From Spirochaetales bacterium (GTDB lineage: Bacteria > Spirochaetota > Leptospiria > Leptospirales > Leptonemataceae): DNA of 64,000 bases. The stretch is taken from positions 930,001 through 994,000 of the forward strand of contig JABTUL010000002.1 in assembly GCA_015075425.1 (NCBI GenBank), given 5' to 3'. This document shows, one piece after another, positions 17,173 through 24,612 of this stretch. Position 1 is the first letter of the stretch, and each line of letters opens with the position of its first letter. The notes beneath the pieces were generated by a model that saw nothing but the letters and a program-made list of their open reading frames with translations, was not told where the DNA came from and searched no databases. The position numbers and the translations under genes were made by a program.

Positions 17173-19092
17173 ATGCCCGCACTGAAGGTAATTGAAACGC
17201 TCGGCCAGCTATTTGAGTATGCTGCTGAAGTTCATGGTGAGCGAGTTGCCTTTGCCACCCGTTTGAAATCCAAACTCTGGAAGCCCACGACCTATAAAGA
17301 GCTCTACGAAGCCGGCGCTGACCTGGCCACCGGACTCATTGACCTGGGAGTAAGTCATCGCGAACATGTCGGCCTTCTTGCCGATAACAGGCTGGAATGG
17401 ATCATCGCTGACTGCGCCATTCAAATGTGTGGCGCGGCGGATGTTCCCCGCGGCACAGACGTTACGGAAGCGGAAATACAGTACATACTGCCGCACGCCG
17501 ATGTGGCCGTCTGCTTTGTTGAACACCTGGACCTGTGGGAAAAAATCCAGAAAGTCCAGTCCAAATTGAAAGGCACCAAAACGTATATACTTATGCATCC
17601 CGAGCAGGAAGCCCCTGCAGGCATGCTCCACATGAAGGATTTGCAGGAAAAGGGCCGGAAGCTCAGGGCCGGCGGGAAAAAGGAATTTCAGGGTCGGATA
17701 GCGGCCACCCGGCCCGAGGATCTGTGTACCATCATTTACACATCCGGAACAACCGGCGCGCCCAAAGGCGTCATGCTCATGCATCAGAATCTTGTTTTTA
17801 TGCTGGATCGAATTCCGGTGGACCTGGGAACGCATGACCGCCTGCTTTCCATCCTTCCTGTCTGGCACATATTTGAACGGGCCCTGGAGATGTTTTCCAT
17901 CTACCGCGGTGCATCCACCTTCTATACAAATGTTCGCAGCCTGGGTGATGACTTGAAAAATGTTCAGCCCACTTTTATGGCTTCCGCGCCGCGACTCTGG
18001 GAAAACATCTATGCCAAGATTCTGGATGGCGTTCAGAAAGCCCATCCCATGCGTCGATTCCTGTTTCATACAGGCTACGGACTGGCGGAGATTTACAAGA
18101 ATTCCCTTTTTTATCTGAAAAATCGCAAACTGCAGGAGACCAGCCCCAACCCTGTCCTTTTTGCTCTGGGCTGGCTCTATCATTTGATTCGCTGGCTGTT
18201 GATTACTCCGCTTTACGGTTTCTTCAACGTATCGGTGCTTGAGCGATTGCGCCTGGCTGCCGGCGGCAGTCTCAAGGCCTCTGTTTCCGGGGGTGGAGCC
18301 CTTCCGCCGCATGTGGATCAGTTCTTTAACTACATTGGCATCCCGGTGTTAGAAGGTTACGGGATGACGGAAACGGCGGCCGTGATTTCCGTGCGGACGA
18401 TAGATACCCTTGTTCTGGGAACGGTTGGCCCCCCCGTGAACGGTATTGAGGTCCGTATTATGGATCTGGTCCACAACCATGGCGTTCTCTACCCCAATGC
18501 AGATAAGCCCTACAATGGCCGCGGGCTGAAAGGCGAGATCCACGTGCGCGGTCGCCAGGTAATGAAGGGCTATTATAAAAATGATGAGGCAACAAACAAG
18601 GCCATGAACGATGGCTGGATGAATACTGGCGATATTGGCATGATTACGTTCAATGATTGCCTGAAAATCCTGGGTCGCTCAAAGGATACAGTTGTTCTGG
18701 CCAGCGGAGAAAACATTGAGCCCGTACCGATTGAAAATCGTTTGATGGAATCTCCGCTTGTGGACAATCTAATGATCGTGGGCCAGGATGAAAAATACCT
18801 GGCTGCGCTGGTCGTGCCTTCCGTGGAAGGCTTCAAGGCTATGGGAATTTCTGCGGCCTCTGTCTCTGAATTGTCCGGTAAGCCGGAAGTACAGCAGGAG
18901 ATTGGCCGGTTGATCAAGTCGGAAATTTCTGCGGAGAATGGTTTCAAAGGGTTTGAACGCGTGCCGGATTTCCGACTGGTTCCCAAACCGTTTGAGGTTG
19001 GTGATGAATTGACCAATCTCTTCAAACTGAAGCGCCATGTGATCACTGAAAAATATAAAAAATTGATCGACGAAATTTACGGACGCAACTGA
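17173..19092 (+). CDS. Long-chain acyl-CoA synthetase (AMP-forming)
   Basis: 639 residues of the ANL superfamily. The AMP-binding P-loop is TIIYTSGTTGAPKGVMLMHQ; the later motif EGYGMTETAAVIS (adenine binding), GWMNTGDIGM with the ribose-binding Asp, and the hinge LGRSKDTVVLASGENIEP are all present. The two-step reaction activates a fatty acid to acyl-AMP and then acyl-CoA for phospholipid synthesis or beta-oxidation, both important if the organism feeds on fatty acids. The start at 17173 has GGAG seven bases upstream; an ATG at 17113 lacks one. The downstream transporter gene follows after 15 bases, so the two are likely co-transcribed. Confidence 0.92.
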   Translation: MPALKVIETLGQLFEYAAEVHGERVAFATRLKSKLWKPTTYKELYEAGADLATGLIDLGVSHREHVGLLADNRLEWIIADCAIQMCGAADVPRGTDVTEAEIQYILPHADVAVCFVEHLDLWEKIQKVQSKLKGTKTYILMHPEQEAPAGMLHMKDLQEKGRKLRAGGKKEFQGRIAATRPEDLCTIIYTSGTTGAPKGVMLMHQNLVFMLDRIPVDLGTHDRLLSILPVWHIFERALEMFSIYRGASTFYTNVRSLGDDLKNVQPTFMASAPRLWENIYAKILDGVQKAHPMRRFLFHTGYGLAEIYKNSLFYLKNRKLQETSPNPVLFALGWLYHLIRWLLITPLYGFFNVSVLERLRLAAGGSLKASVSGGGALPPHVDQFFNYIGIPVLEGYGMTETAAVISVRTIDTLVLGTVGPPVNGIEVRIMDLVHNHGVLYPNADKPYNGRGLKGEIHVRGRQVMKGYYKNDEATNKAMNDGWMNTGDIGMITFNDCLKILGRSKDTVVLASGENIEPVPIENRLMESPLVDNLMIVGQDEKYLAALVVPSVEGFKAMGISAASVSELSGKPEVQQEIGRLIKSEISAENGFKGFERVPDFRLVPKPFEVGDELTNLFKLKRHVITEKYKKLIDEIYGRN

Positions 19093-19107
19093 GTAAGAGG
19101 CACATAA

Positions 19108-20103
19108 ATGAATACATGCATTCCTGAAAATTACGCGCTGATCAACCCTGTCGAACAGTCTCTTCTGGGACTCATGATTCTGGTTATTATGTTTGGTATG
19201 GGGTCAGGATTGACTCTGTCCAATTTTACTTACGTACTGAAAAAGCCCAAGGGTGTGGTGATCGGATTCCTGTCGCAATTTGGCTGGATGCCGCTTCTCG
19301 CCTACGTGCTGGCTACTCTGCTGCAACTGGAACCGCTTTTTGCCATTGCCTTGATCCTTGTGGGAGCCATCCCGGCTGGAACAACGTCCAACATGTTTGC
19401 CTACTTCTCCCGGGGAGATGTAGCGCTTTCCATCACCATGACAGTCTGCTCTACCATTGCTGCTGTGGTGATGACTCCGCTGATGATGAAGATATACGCC
19501 AGTGGTTTTGCGGCCCAGGTAACTCTTGCCGGTGGCGGGGAGTTCAAAATTCCTTATGCCAGTATTATCCAATCGCTGGTTCTTGTTCTGGTTCCGGTGG
19601 CCGCCGGAATGCTCTTGCGCCGTTTTTCTCCGGGCTGGGCCAAGGCGGCGGAAGATACAGCCGGATTTATGGGAATCATTGTAATATTGTTTTTAATTGG
19701 AATGTTCCTGATTGATCCCGTGAAACGCTGCATGATGGCCGCCACTCCCGGCAATGTTTATCTGGGAGCTGTGGGTATTGGCGTTGCCGGTTTTGCCCTG
19801 GGCTATCTGGCCTCTACCATTGTGCGACTCAAGCCCAGGGAAAGGCGCACGGTATCTCTGGAGACGGGGATTCAGAACGGGCCCCTGGCTTTTGCCATTG
19901 TCCTGCTCAGCTTTGCCCGGACACCGGAAATTGAGGGCAGCATGCTCTGGTTACCGATTCTCTACTCCTTTTTCATCGTGATTTCCTCGTCCTTTACCAC
20001 CATGTTCTTCCGCAAAATCGGTAAGCTGGACCATGAAATCTTTGAAAATCAGGAAGTTCAGCGTCGGCTCTTTGGAAAGGCATGGACTCCGTTGAAAGAC
20101 TAA
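19108..20103 (+). CDS. Bile acid:sodium symporter (BASS) family transporter
   Basis: 331 residues with about nine to ten hydrophobic spans over the first 300 residues. Family features include GMGSGLTLSNF near the first span and GAIPAGTTSNMFAYFSRGDVALS around residue 90-110, the conserved sodium-site region of BASS and related transporters, and ETGIQNGPLAFAIV in the eighth span. The short cytoplasmic tail is hydrophilic. Substrates in this family include organic acids, steroids and pantoate; none can be assigned here. Close spacing to the acyl-CoA synthetase hints at uptake of a carboxylic acid, but this is inference. Confidence 0.88.
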   Translation: MNTCIPENYALINPVEQSLLGLMILVIMFGMGSGLTLSNFTYVLKKPKGVVIGFLSQFGWMPLLAYVLATLLQLEPLFAIALILVGAIPAGTTSNMFAYFSRGDVALSITMTVCSTIAAVVMTPLMMKIYASGFAAQVTLAGGGEFKIPYASIIQSLVLVLVPVAAGMLLRRFSPGWAKAAEDTAGFMGIIVILFLIGMFLIDPVKRCMMAATPGNVYLGAVGIGVAGFALGYLASTIVRLKPRERRTVSLETGIQNGPLAFAIVLLSFARTPEIEGSMLWLPILYSFFIVISSSFTTMFFRKIGKLDHEIFENQEVQRRLFGKAWTPLKD

Positions 20104-20163
20104 TTTTGATATTAAGTCTCAGAATCGCTTGCCGTCGCTGGCATTTTTGTTTTCCTGGTCTGG

Positions 20164-20292
20164 ATGTTTGATGCTCTGCTTGTGGGCCTGTTGATTACGC
20201 TGTCCGGTTTGTACCTTTTACGCCGCATGCTTCGCCGATCAGCAAGCGTAGAAGAAACTCACGGTTGCGACCATTGTGGCAGTAAATCGTGA
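20164..20292 (+). CDS. FeoB-associated Cys-rich membrane protein (small)
   Basis: A 42-residue protein with one N-terminal membrane span (FDALLVGLLITLSGLYLL), a basic stretch (RRMLRRS) and a C-terminal GCDHCGSKS with a CxxC-like pair. This matches the small FeoB-associated Cys-rich membrane proteins often encoded beside feoA/feoB. Its stop overlaps the GTG start of feoA (GTGA), so it is translationally coupled to the Feo system, which is strong support. No good ribosome-binding site is seen before the ATG. Role unknown; perhaps metal handling or FeoB assembly at the inner membrane. Confidence 0.75.
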   Translation: MFDALLVGLLITLSGLYLLRRMLRRSASVEETHGCDHCGSKS

Positions 20293-20513
20293 CTCTGGGC
20301 TCTCTGAGGCCCGGGCAGCGGGCGCGGATTACCGCTGTTGCAGAAAATGCCCTGTCCACACAGCTCGGGGAAATGGGGATCCTTGCCGGACAGGATGTCG
20401 AACTGGTGCATGTAGCTCCCTTTGGAGATCCCCTGGCATTCCGAATCCTGGATTATGAGCTCTGCCTGCGACGTGCTGAAGCCTGTCTGGTTTTTGTCGA
20501 GCCGCTCGAATGA
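20289..20513 (+). CDS. feoA: Ferrous iron transport protein FeoA
   Basis: 74 residues with an SH3-like FeoA fold: SLRPGQRARITAVAE, GEMGILAGQDVELVHVAPFGDPLAFRI and a C-terminal basic segment. FeoA is a small cytoplasmic partner that regulates FeoB. The GTG start is imposed by the overlap with the preceding small membrane protein, and its stop overlaps the feoB ATG (ATGA), so the three genes are one translational unit. A clear Fur box was not found upstream. Confidence 0.9.
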   Translation: MTLGSLRPGQRARITAVAENALSTQLGEMGILAGQDVELVHVAPFGDPLAFRILDYELCLRRAEACLVFVEPLE

Positions 20514-22594
20514 AGGAGGCCCTTGTTGCCCTGGTCGGCAACCCCAATACGGGGAAATCATCCGTTTTCAATACCCTCTGTGGAATGCGTCAAAAGATAG
20601 GAAACTATCCAGGCGTAACCATTGATAGGAAGGAGGGAAGTCTTTCGCTTTCAAGCGGGCCGTGTCGGGTCCTCGATTTGCCTGGCACCTATTCTCTGCG
20701 CCCCAATTCGCCGGATGAAGAAGTCGTGTGCCGTGTACTCCTGGGCGACGGGGGAGAACGTCCCGATCTGCTTGTTTACATTCTGGATACAACCAACCTC
20801 CGACGAAATCTCTTTTTGCTCAGCCAGGTAGGAGAACTGGGCCTTCCCCTTGTGATCTGCCTGACCATGAGCGATATGCTCAAAAAATCCTCGATTGAAT
20901 TTGATAGCACTCGATTGGAAAATCTCCTGGGTGTGCCGGTGGTGCGTCTGGATAAAGAGCATTCCTCTGCAGCCGATTTGCAGGAGGCCATTGCCTCTGC
21001 GCTAAAGAATAAAGCGCGCATGCGCAGTCTGCCAGAGTATCCCTCAAGCGTGGAGAAAGCTATTCAGGAATTTACCGATCATCCATTGCACAGGACTCGA
21101 TTTGAAGCCGTAAGTCGTATTTACTATCCGGAACTTGCTCTGGCCGCGGTCAAAGGATCCTCTGTTCGTGACGACTCCATTATAGCCGATCTTCGGGAGA
21201 AAAAACTCACGGCTCCCTCTTTGATGCTCTCGGCACGCTACAATTGGAGTGACCGTATTGCACGCTCGGTGGAGAAAAGGGGTAGTCCTTCGCCTTCCTA
21301 CCGGCTGGATCGCCTTTTTACCCATCGCTGGATGGGCCCTGCCTTTTTTGTAGGTGTCATGACCCTGGTCTTTCAATCGATCTACAGCTGGGCACTACCT
21401 CTGATGGATGCCATAGAACTCTTGCTCGGAATGGTTGGCGAGTTCTGCCAGAGTGCGCTGCAATCCACACCGATGTTTGCTTCCCTGGTCAATGATGGCA
21501 TTGTTGGTGGCGTTGGTTCCGTGCTGGTTTTTGTCCCCCAGATTGCACTGCTGTTTTTGTTTATCGCTATTCTTGAGGATTCCGGCTATCTGGCCCGCGC
21601 AGCCTTTCTCATGGATCGCCTGCTTTCGTGGACCGGGCTGAACGGTCGTGCTTTCATACCCATGCTTTCCAGCTTTGCCTGTGCCGTACCGGGAGTTATG
21701 GCGGCGCGGGTTTTGCCGGAGCCCAGAGTACGCATGGCGACGATTTTGATAGCACCTTTGATGAGTTGTTCAGCCCGTCTGCCCGTGTATCTTCTTTTCA
21801 TCGGTACTTTTATTGAACCGCTCTACGGACCTCTGCTGGCCGGCCTGGCACTCTTTTTCATGCATACTGTGGGGCTCATCGTCGGCCTTCCTGTGGCCTA
21901 CATCCTGAATCGGAAGATCCTTAAATCCCCGGTCGTGCCTTTTATTCTGGAGCTGCCACCCTATCGCCTGCCTGCATGGCGCAATGTCTTCTTCCGGGTT
22001 TACGAGGCGACAAAGAAGTTTGTCGTTCGGGCCGGAAGCGTCATCTTTGCTCTGTCGATTGTCATCTGGGCGCTTGCCTACTTCCCACGTGATGCGGCTG
22101 TTGCCGAGGAGCTAAAAGCATCAGCTCTTGACGCTTCCAGCTTTGAACTGGCCCTGGAGGCCCGATACATGGAGGAAAGCTATCTTGGCCGGGCCGGAAA
22201 GGCCATTCAGCCTTTCTTTGCGCCGCTTGGTTACGACTGGAAACTGACTGTAGGGGTGCTGGGTGCCTTTCCCGCACGAGAAGTGATCATTGCCACTCTG
22301 GGAATACTTTACGCTGCCGATGTGGAAGATGAGGAAGCAAGTAGTTTGCGGAGTCGCCTGGCTTCATCCAGGCATGCCGATGGCACGCCTGTGTTCACGA
22401 TTCCCGTAGTGGCCGGGCTACTGGTTTTCTTTGCGCTGTGCTCGCAATGCATGAGCACCCTGGTTACTGTCGGAAAAGAACTGCGCAGCTGGCGCTGGTC
22501 ATTGTTTTTATTTACCTATATGACTGTTCTTGCCTATATCGGGGGCTTTGCCACCAAGAGGGGCCTTGAATTACTGGGCGGGCTTGTAAGCTGA
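20510..22594 (+). CDS. feoB: Ferrous iron transporter FeoB (G-protein-coupled membrane protein)
   Basis: 694 residues. The N-terminal G domain shows G1 GNPNTGKS (10-17), G2 GNYPGVTIDR and G3 DLPGTYSL. The G4 motif, normally NxxD, reads TMSD (119-122), so the guanine-recognising Asn is Thr; the G5 region is also not canonical (VVRLDKEHSS). Two Gate domains and about ten membrane spans follow, with PAREVIIATLG-type conserved segments near 590. It imports Fe(II) across the inner membrane. The start is fixed by ATGA overlap with feoA. The 3' end overlaps the convergent lipoprotein gene by 24 bases. The altered G4 raises the question of nucleotide specificity. Confidence 0.93.
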   Translation: MKEALVALVGNPNTGKSSVFNTLCGMRQKIGNYPGVTIDRKEGSLSLSSGPCRVLDLPGTYSLRPNSPDEEVVCRVLLGDGGERPDLLVYILDTTNLRRNLFLLSQVGELGLPLVICLTMSDMLKKSSIEFDSTRLENLLGVPVVRLDKEHSSAADLQEAIASALKNKARMRSLPEYPSSVEKAIQEFTDHPLHRTRFEAVSRIYYPELALAAVKGSSVRDDSIIADLREKKLTAPSLMLSARYNWSDRIARSVEKRGSPSPSYRLDRLFTHRWMGPAFFVGVMTLVFQSIYSWALPLMDAIELLLGMVGEFCQSALQSTPMFASLVNDGIVGGVGSVLVFVPQIALLFLFIAILEDSGYLARAAFLMDRLLSWTGLNGRAFIPMLSSFACAVPGVMAARVLPEPRVRMATILIAPLMSCSARLPVYLLFIGTFIEPLYGPLLAGLALFFMHTVGLIVGLPVAYILNRKILKSPVVPFILELPPYRLPAWRNVFFRVYEATKKFVVRAGSVIFALSIVIWALAYFPRDAAVAEELKASALDASSFELALEARYMEESYLGRAGKAIQPFFAPLGYDWKLTVGVLGAFPAREVIIATLGILYAADVEDEEASSLRSRLASSRHADGTPVFTIPVVAGLLVFFALCSQCMSTLVTVGKELRSWRWSLFLFTYMTVLAYIGGFATKRGLELLGGLVS

Positions 22595-23092
22595 ATAGCG
22601 CAAAAGATCGTCCTCCGGTTGCTCTTCTTCATCCAGGTCATCATATTCCGGATAAGCGCCCGGACCTTCCGGCAGCACTACGGTAAATCCCACTTCATCG
22701 ACAACGGTGGATTTATGGGCAATCTTGAGACTGTATTCACCCACGGGTAGGGGATCGTAGAATTGGCGGATGACCCGGCCTTCCACGTCAGCCCGACGCA
22801 GATCAATGAGGACGGGTTCCGGGGAACCGGAGAGCGAGTACAAAGCGGCCAGAAGTTCCTCTTTTTCAAACGAGCCCCGGGTAATACGGTAAATCCACCA
22901 GATGGTCTGGTAGTCAAAAAAATACAATCCCTCCCGCCGCAAACGAAACGTGTCTTCCTGTAAGAGCGAAAGTTCTGGATCTATGATGCCAGCATTGTCT
23001 ACGGCAGACCAGCCAAACTCGCCCTTCCATTCTGTGCTACAGGAGAGTAGCCCAAACAGAAAACAAACCAGCCACGCCTTTTGCCGGATCAC
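22571..23092 (-). CDS. Small lipoprotein, last gene of the caspase-like operon
   Basis: 173 residues from a GTG that overlaps the stop of the upstream HEAT-like lipoprotein gene (GTGA). The signal peptide MIRQKAWLVCFLFGLLSC ends in an LLSC lipobox, with the lipidated Cys at 18. The mature part has alternating strands (for example EGRVIRQFYDPLPVGEYSLKI, a likely Ig-like or beta-sandwich unit, given here only by its ends E79-I99 approximately) and ends in an acidic tail rich in Asp/Glu. No known family. It is the promoter-distal member of a unit with a caspase-like protein, a tiny membrane protein and another lipoprotein, so an envelope role linked to them is plausible. Confidence 0.7.
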   Translation of the reverse strand: MIRQKAWLVCFLFGLLSCSTEWKGEFGWSAVDNAGIIDPELSLLQEDTFRLRREGLYFFDYQTIWWIYRITRGSFEKEELLAALYSLSGSPEPVLIDLRRADVEGRVIRQFYDPLPVGEYSLKIAHKSTVVDEVGFTVVLPEGPGAYPEYDDLDEEEQPEDDLLRYSAYKPAQ

Positions 23093-24447
23093 AGCTGGCC
23101 TTTTTCTGCATATTCTACAAGGACGGAAGCCTGCCAGCGCGGAATGCTGAAGAGCTGAGAAACTGCGTAAGAGCGCATGTCCGTTGTCTTGTATTCCTCA
23201 ATCACATTTTTCAGAACGGCATGAAGGGAGCGATCCTGCGTGAGTCCGCGGCTCAGATAATTGCGAGCCTCATCTTCACTTATAGAATAGAATTTGGCAA
23301 AACTGCGGCGCACAAACTGACTGGCGCTGTCATCATAGTTGGAGTATGCCAGAAAAGCATTATTGATTTGTTTGAGCAGGCTGGCGACAGTTTTTTCTGG
23401 CATGCTGCGCGAAAGGTTGGCGATCAAGCGAAGCCGGTACTCAGAACTTCTGCTGGCAGCTGGCTTTTCGTTTTTCTTCTCTATCTCTTTTTTTGCAGTC
23501 GCCGCTTTTTTGGTGCTCTGACGGCGACTCTTTTTGCTGCTGCTCCGGGGTGCCGGTGGATCATAGTTTTGTTGACGCAACGCCAGAGTGCTCTCTGCCA
23601 GAGGCATGCTCAGGTCGCGGGCCATGAGATGCGAATCCATACCGCGCATCTTTGCCAGAGCTTCCAGGGACTGGTTGCGGATCTTTTCATCGGGTGTGGT
23701 TTCATAGATATTTTTCAGTACTGCGTAGTTGTCTTTCCGATAGCCCATGTGTCCCAGCGCCATGATCGCAGCAACGAATACGTTCTGTGAATTGAGATCC
23801 TGACTGGCCAGGAGTTGATGGACGTATTTCTCAGCCGGCCGGCTGAATTGCTGTGTGCGGAAACGGCCCAGATTTTCAACAGCCACGGCGCGGCCCGGGT
23901 GAGCGGGGTTGCGGGCCACGAGCAGTAAGTATTCTTCCGCAGACTCATGATTCATGAGACCCAGACTTTTAAGACCGGTGAAAATGAAACGATTCTGTTC
24001 GATGTAGTTTTTGATATCCGGAATGGCACTGGCGATTTGTTCCCTGCCCAGAAATAGCATGAGATCATCGTTCATCAGCTCTGGCCTGGCGCGAAACCTT
24101 TCATACAGGCGTTCCGCATTCTGCTGTCCGCCCTTTTCTGCAATCGTTTGAATGATGCGCTCCCGTTCCATCTGGTTCTGGTAGCCCGGATGTTCCAGCA
24201 TACGGAAAAGGGCCTCCTCTGCTGCGGGACTGCGGATGGATCCCAATGTTTCAATTGCTGTTATGCGGTGCGCGGGTGGAATGCTATCCATTTCTGCAGC
24301 AATCCGCTGGACCACCTGCTCTGCCTTCTGGTCGCTTTCCGCCGCTTCTCTTCGAGCTTCCTGAAAAGCATCGCCGGAGCTGAAGGTGGCACAGGCAGTG
24401 CCGGTTAGAATGAGGAGGATACAGGAGAGGTGATTTTTCCAGTTCAT
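23089..24447 (-). CDS. HEAT-repeat lipoprotein
   Basis: 452 residues beginning MNWKNHLSCILLILTGTAC, a lipoprotein signal with Cys 19 as the likely lipidation site. Residues about 50-290 are tandem helical pairs of HEAT/PBS-lyase type (AIETLGSIRSPAAEEALFRML; AVENLGRFRTQQFSRPAEKY and others), a scaffold for protein contacts. A Lys/Ala-rich segment (about 305-335, KKSRRQSTKKAATAKKEIEK) separates this from a second helical domain. It lies nine bases downstream of the small membrane-protein gene and overlaps the next lipoprotein. Predicted to be a membrane-anchored scaffold. Function is unknown, but the operon puts it with an exported caspase-like protein. Confidence 0.75.
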   Translation of the reverse strand: MNWKNHLSCILLILTGTACATFSSGDAFQEARREAAESDQKAEQVVQRIAAEMDSIPPAHRITAIETLGSIRSPAAEEALFRMLEHPGYQNQMERERIIQTIAEKGGQQNAERLYERFRARPELMNDDLMLFLGREQIASAIPDIKNYIEQNRFIFTGLKSLGLMNHESAEEYLLLVARNPAHPGRAVAVENLGRFRTQQFSRPAEKYVHQLLASQDLNSQNVFVAAIMALGHMGYRKDNYAVLKNIYETTPDEKIRNQSLEALAKMRGMDSHLMARDLSMPLAESTLALRQQNYDPPAPRSSSKKSRRQSTKKAATAKKEIEKKNEKPAASRSSEYRLRLIANLSRSMPEKTVASLLKQINNAFLAYSNYDDSASQFVRRSFAKFYSISEDEARNYLSRGLTQDRSLHAVLKNVIEEYKTTDMRSYAVSQLFSIPRWQASVLVEYAEKGQL

Positions 24448-24456
24448 AGAGCTGGT

Positions 24457-24612
24457 TCAATTATCGGTCGATTTGCTTTCCTTGACTACCTTAACGCGCC
24501 CGGTGACATCCCGTTCCGGGAGAGATACCCGGTCGGGCCACCATCTGGCGGCCCGACCCAGTTTGTAGAATAGAATCCCGGCCACTGCCAGGACCAGGAT
24601 AACTTTGATCAG
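24457..24612 (-). CDS. Candidate 51-aa single-span membrane protein, CTG start
   Basis: A short open frame between the caspase-like gene and the HEAT lipoprotein gene. It reads IKVILVLAVAGILFYKLG (a membrane span) followed by RAARWWPDRVSLPERD and a basic/acidic tail ending KSTDN. No ATG or GTG is available at the front; a CTG at 24612 overlaps the TGA of the caspase-like gene (CTGA), imitating the usual ATGA coupling. An internal GTG would remove half of the span. I think it is real because the frame fills the gap exactly, has an N-in/C-out style span with flanking Arg and Trp, and the gap would otherwise be the only one in a tightly packed operon. Homologues would decide. Confidence 0.5.
   Translation of the reverse strand: MIKVILVLAVAGILFYKLGRAARWWPDRVSLPERDVTGRVKVVKESKSTDN

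Noticed and set aside
20104..20163. Possible Fur box before the Feo genes
   Set aside because: An AT-rich imperfect palindrome around TGATATTA is present, but matches to the Fur consensus are too few.
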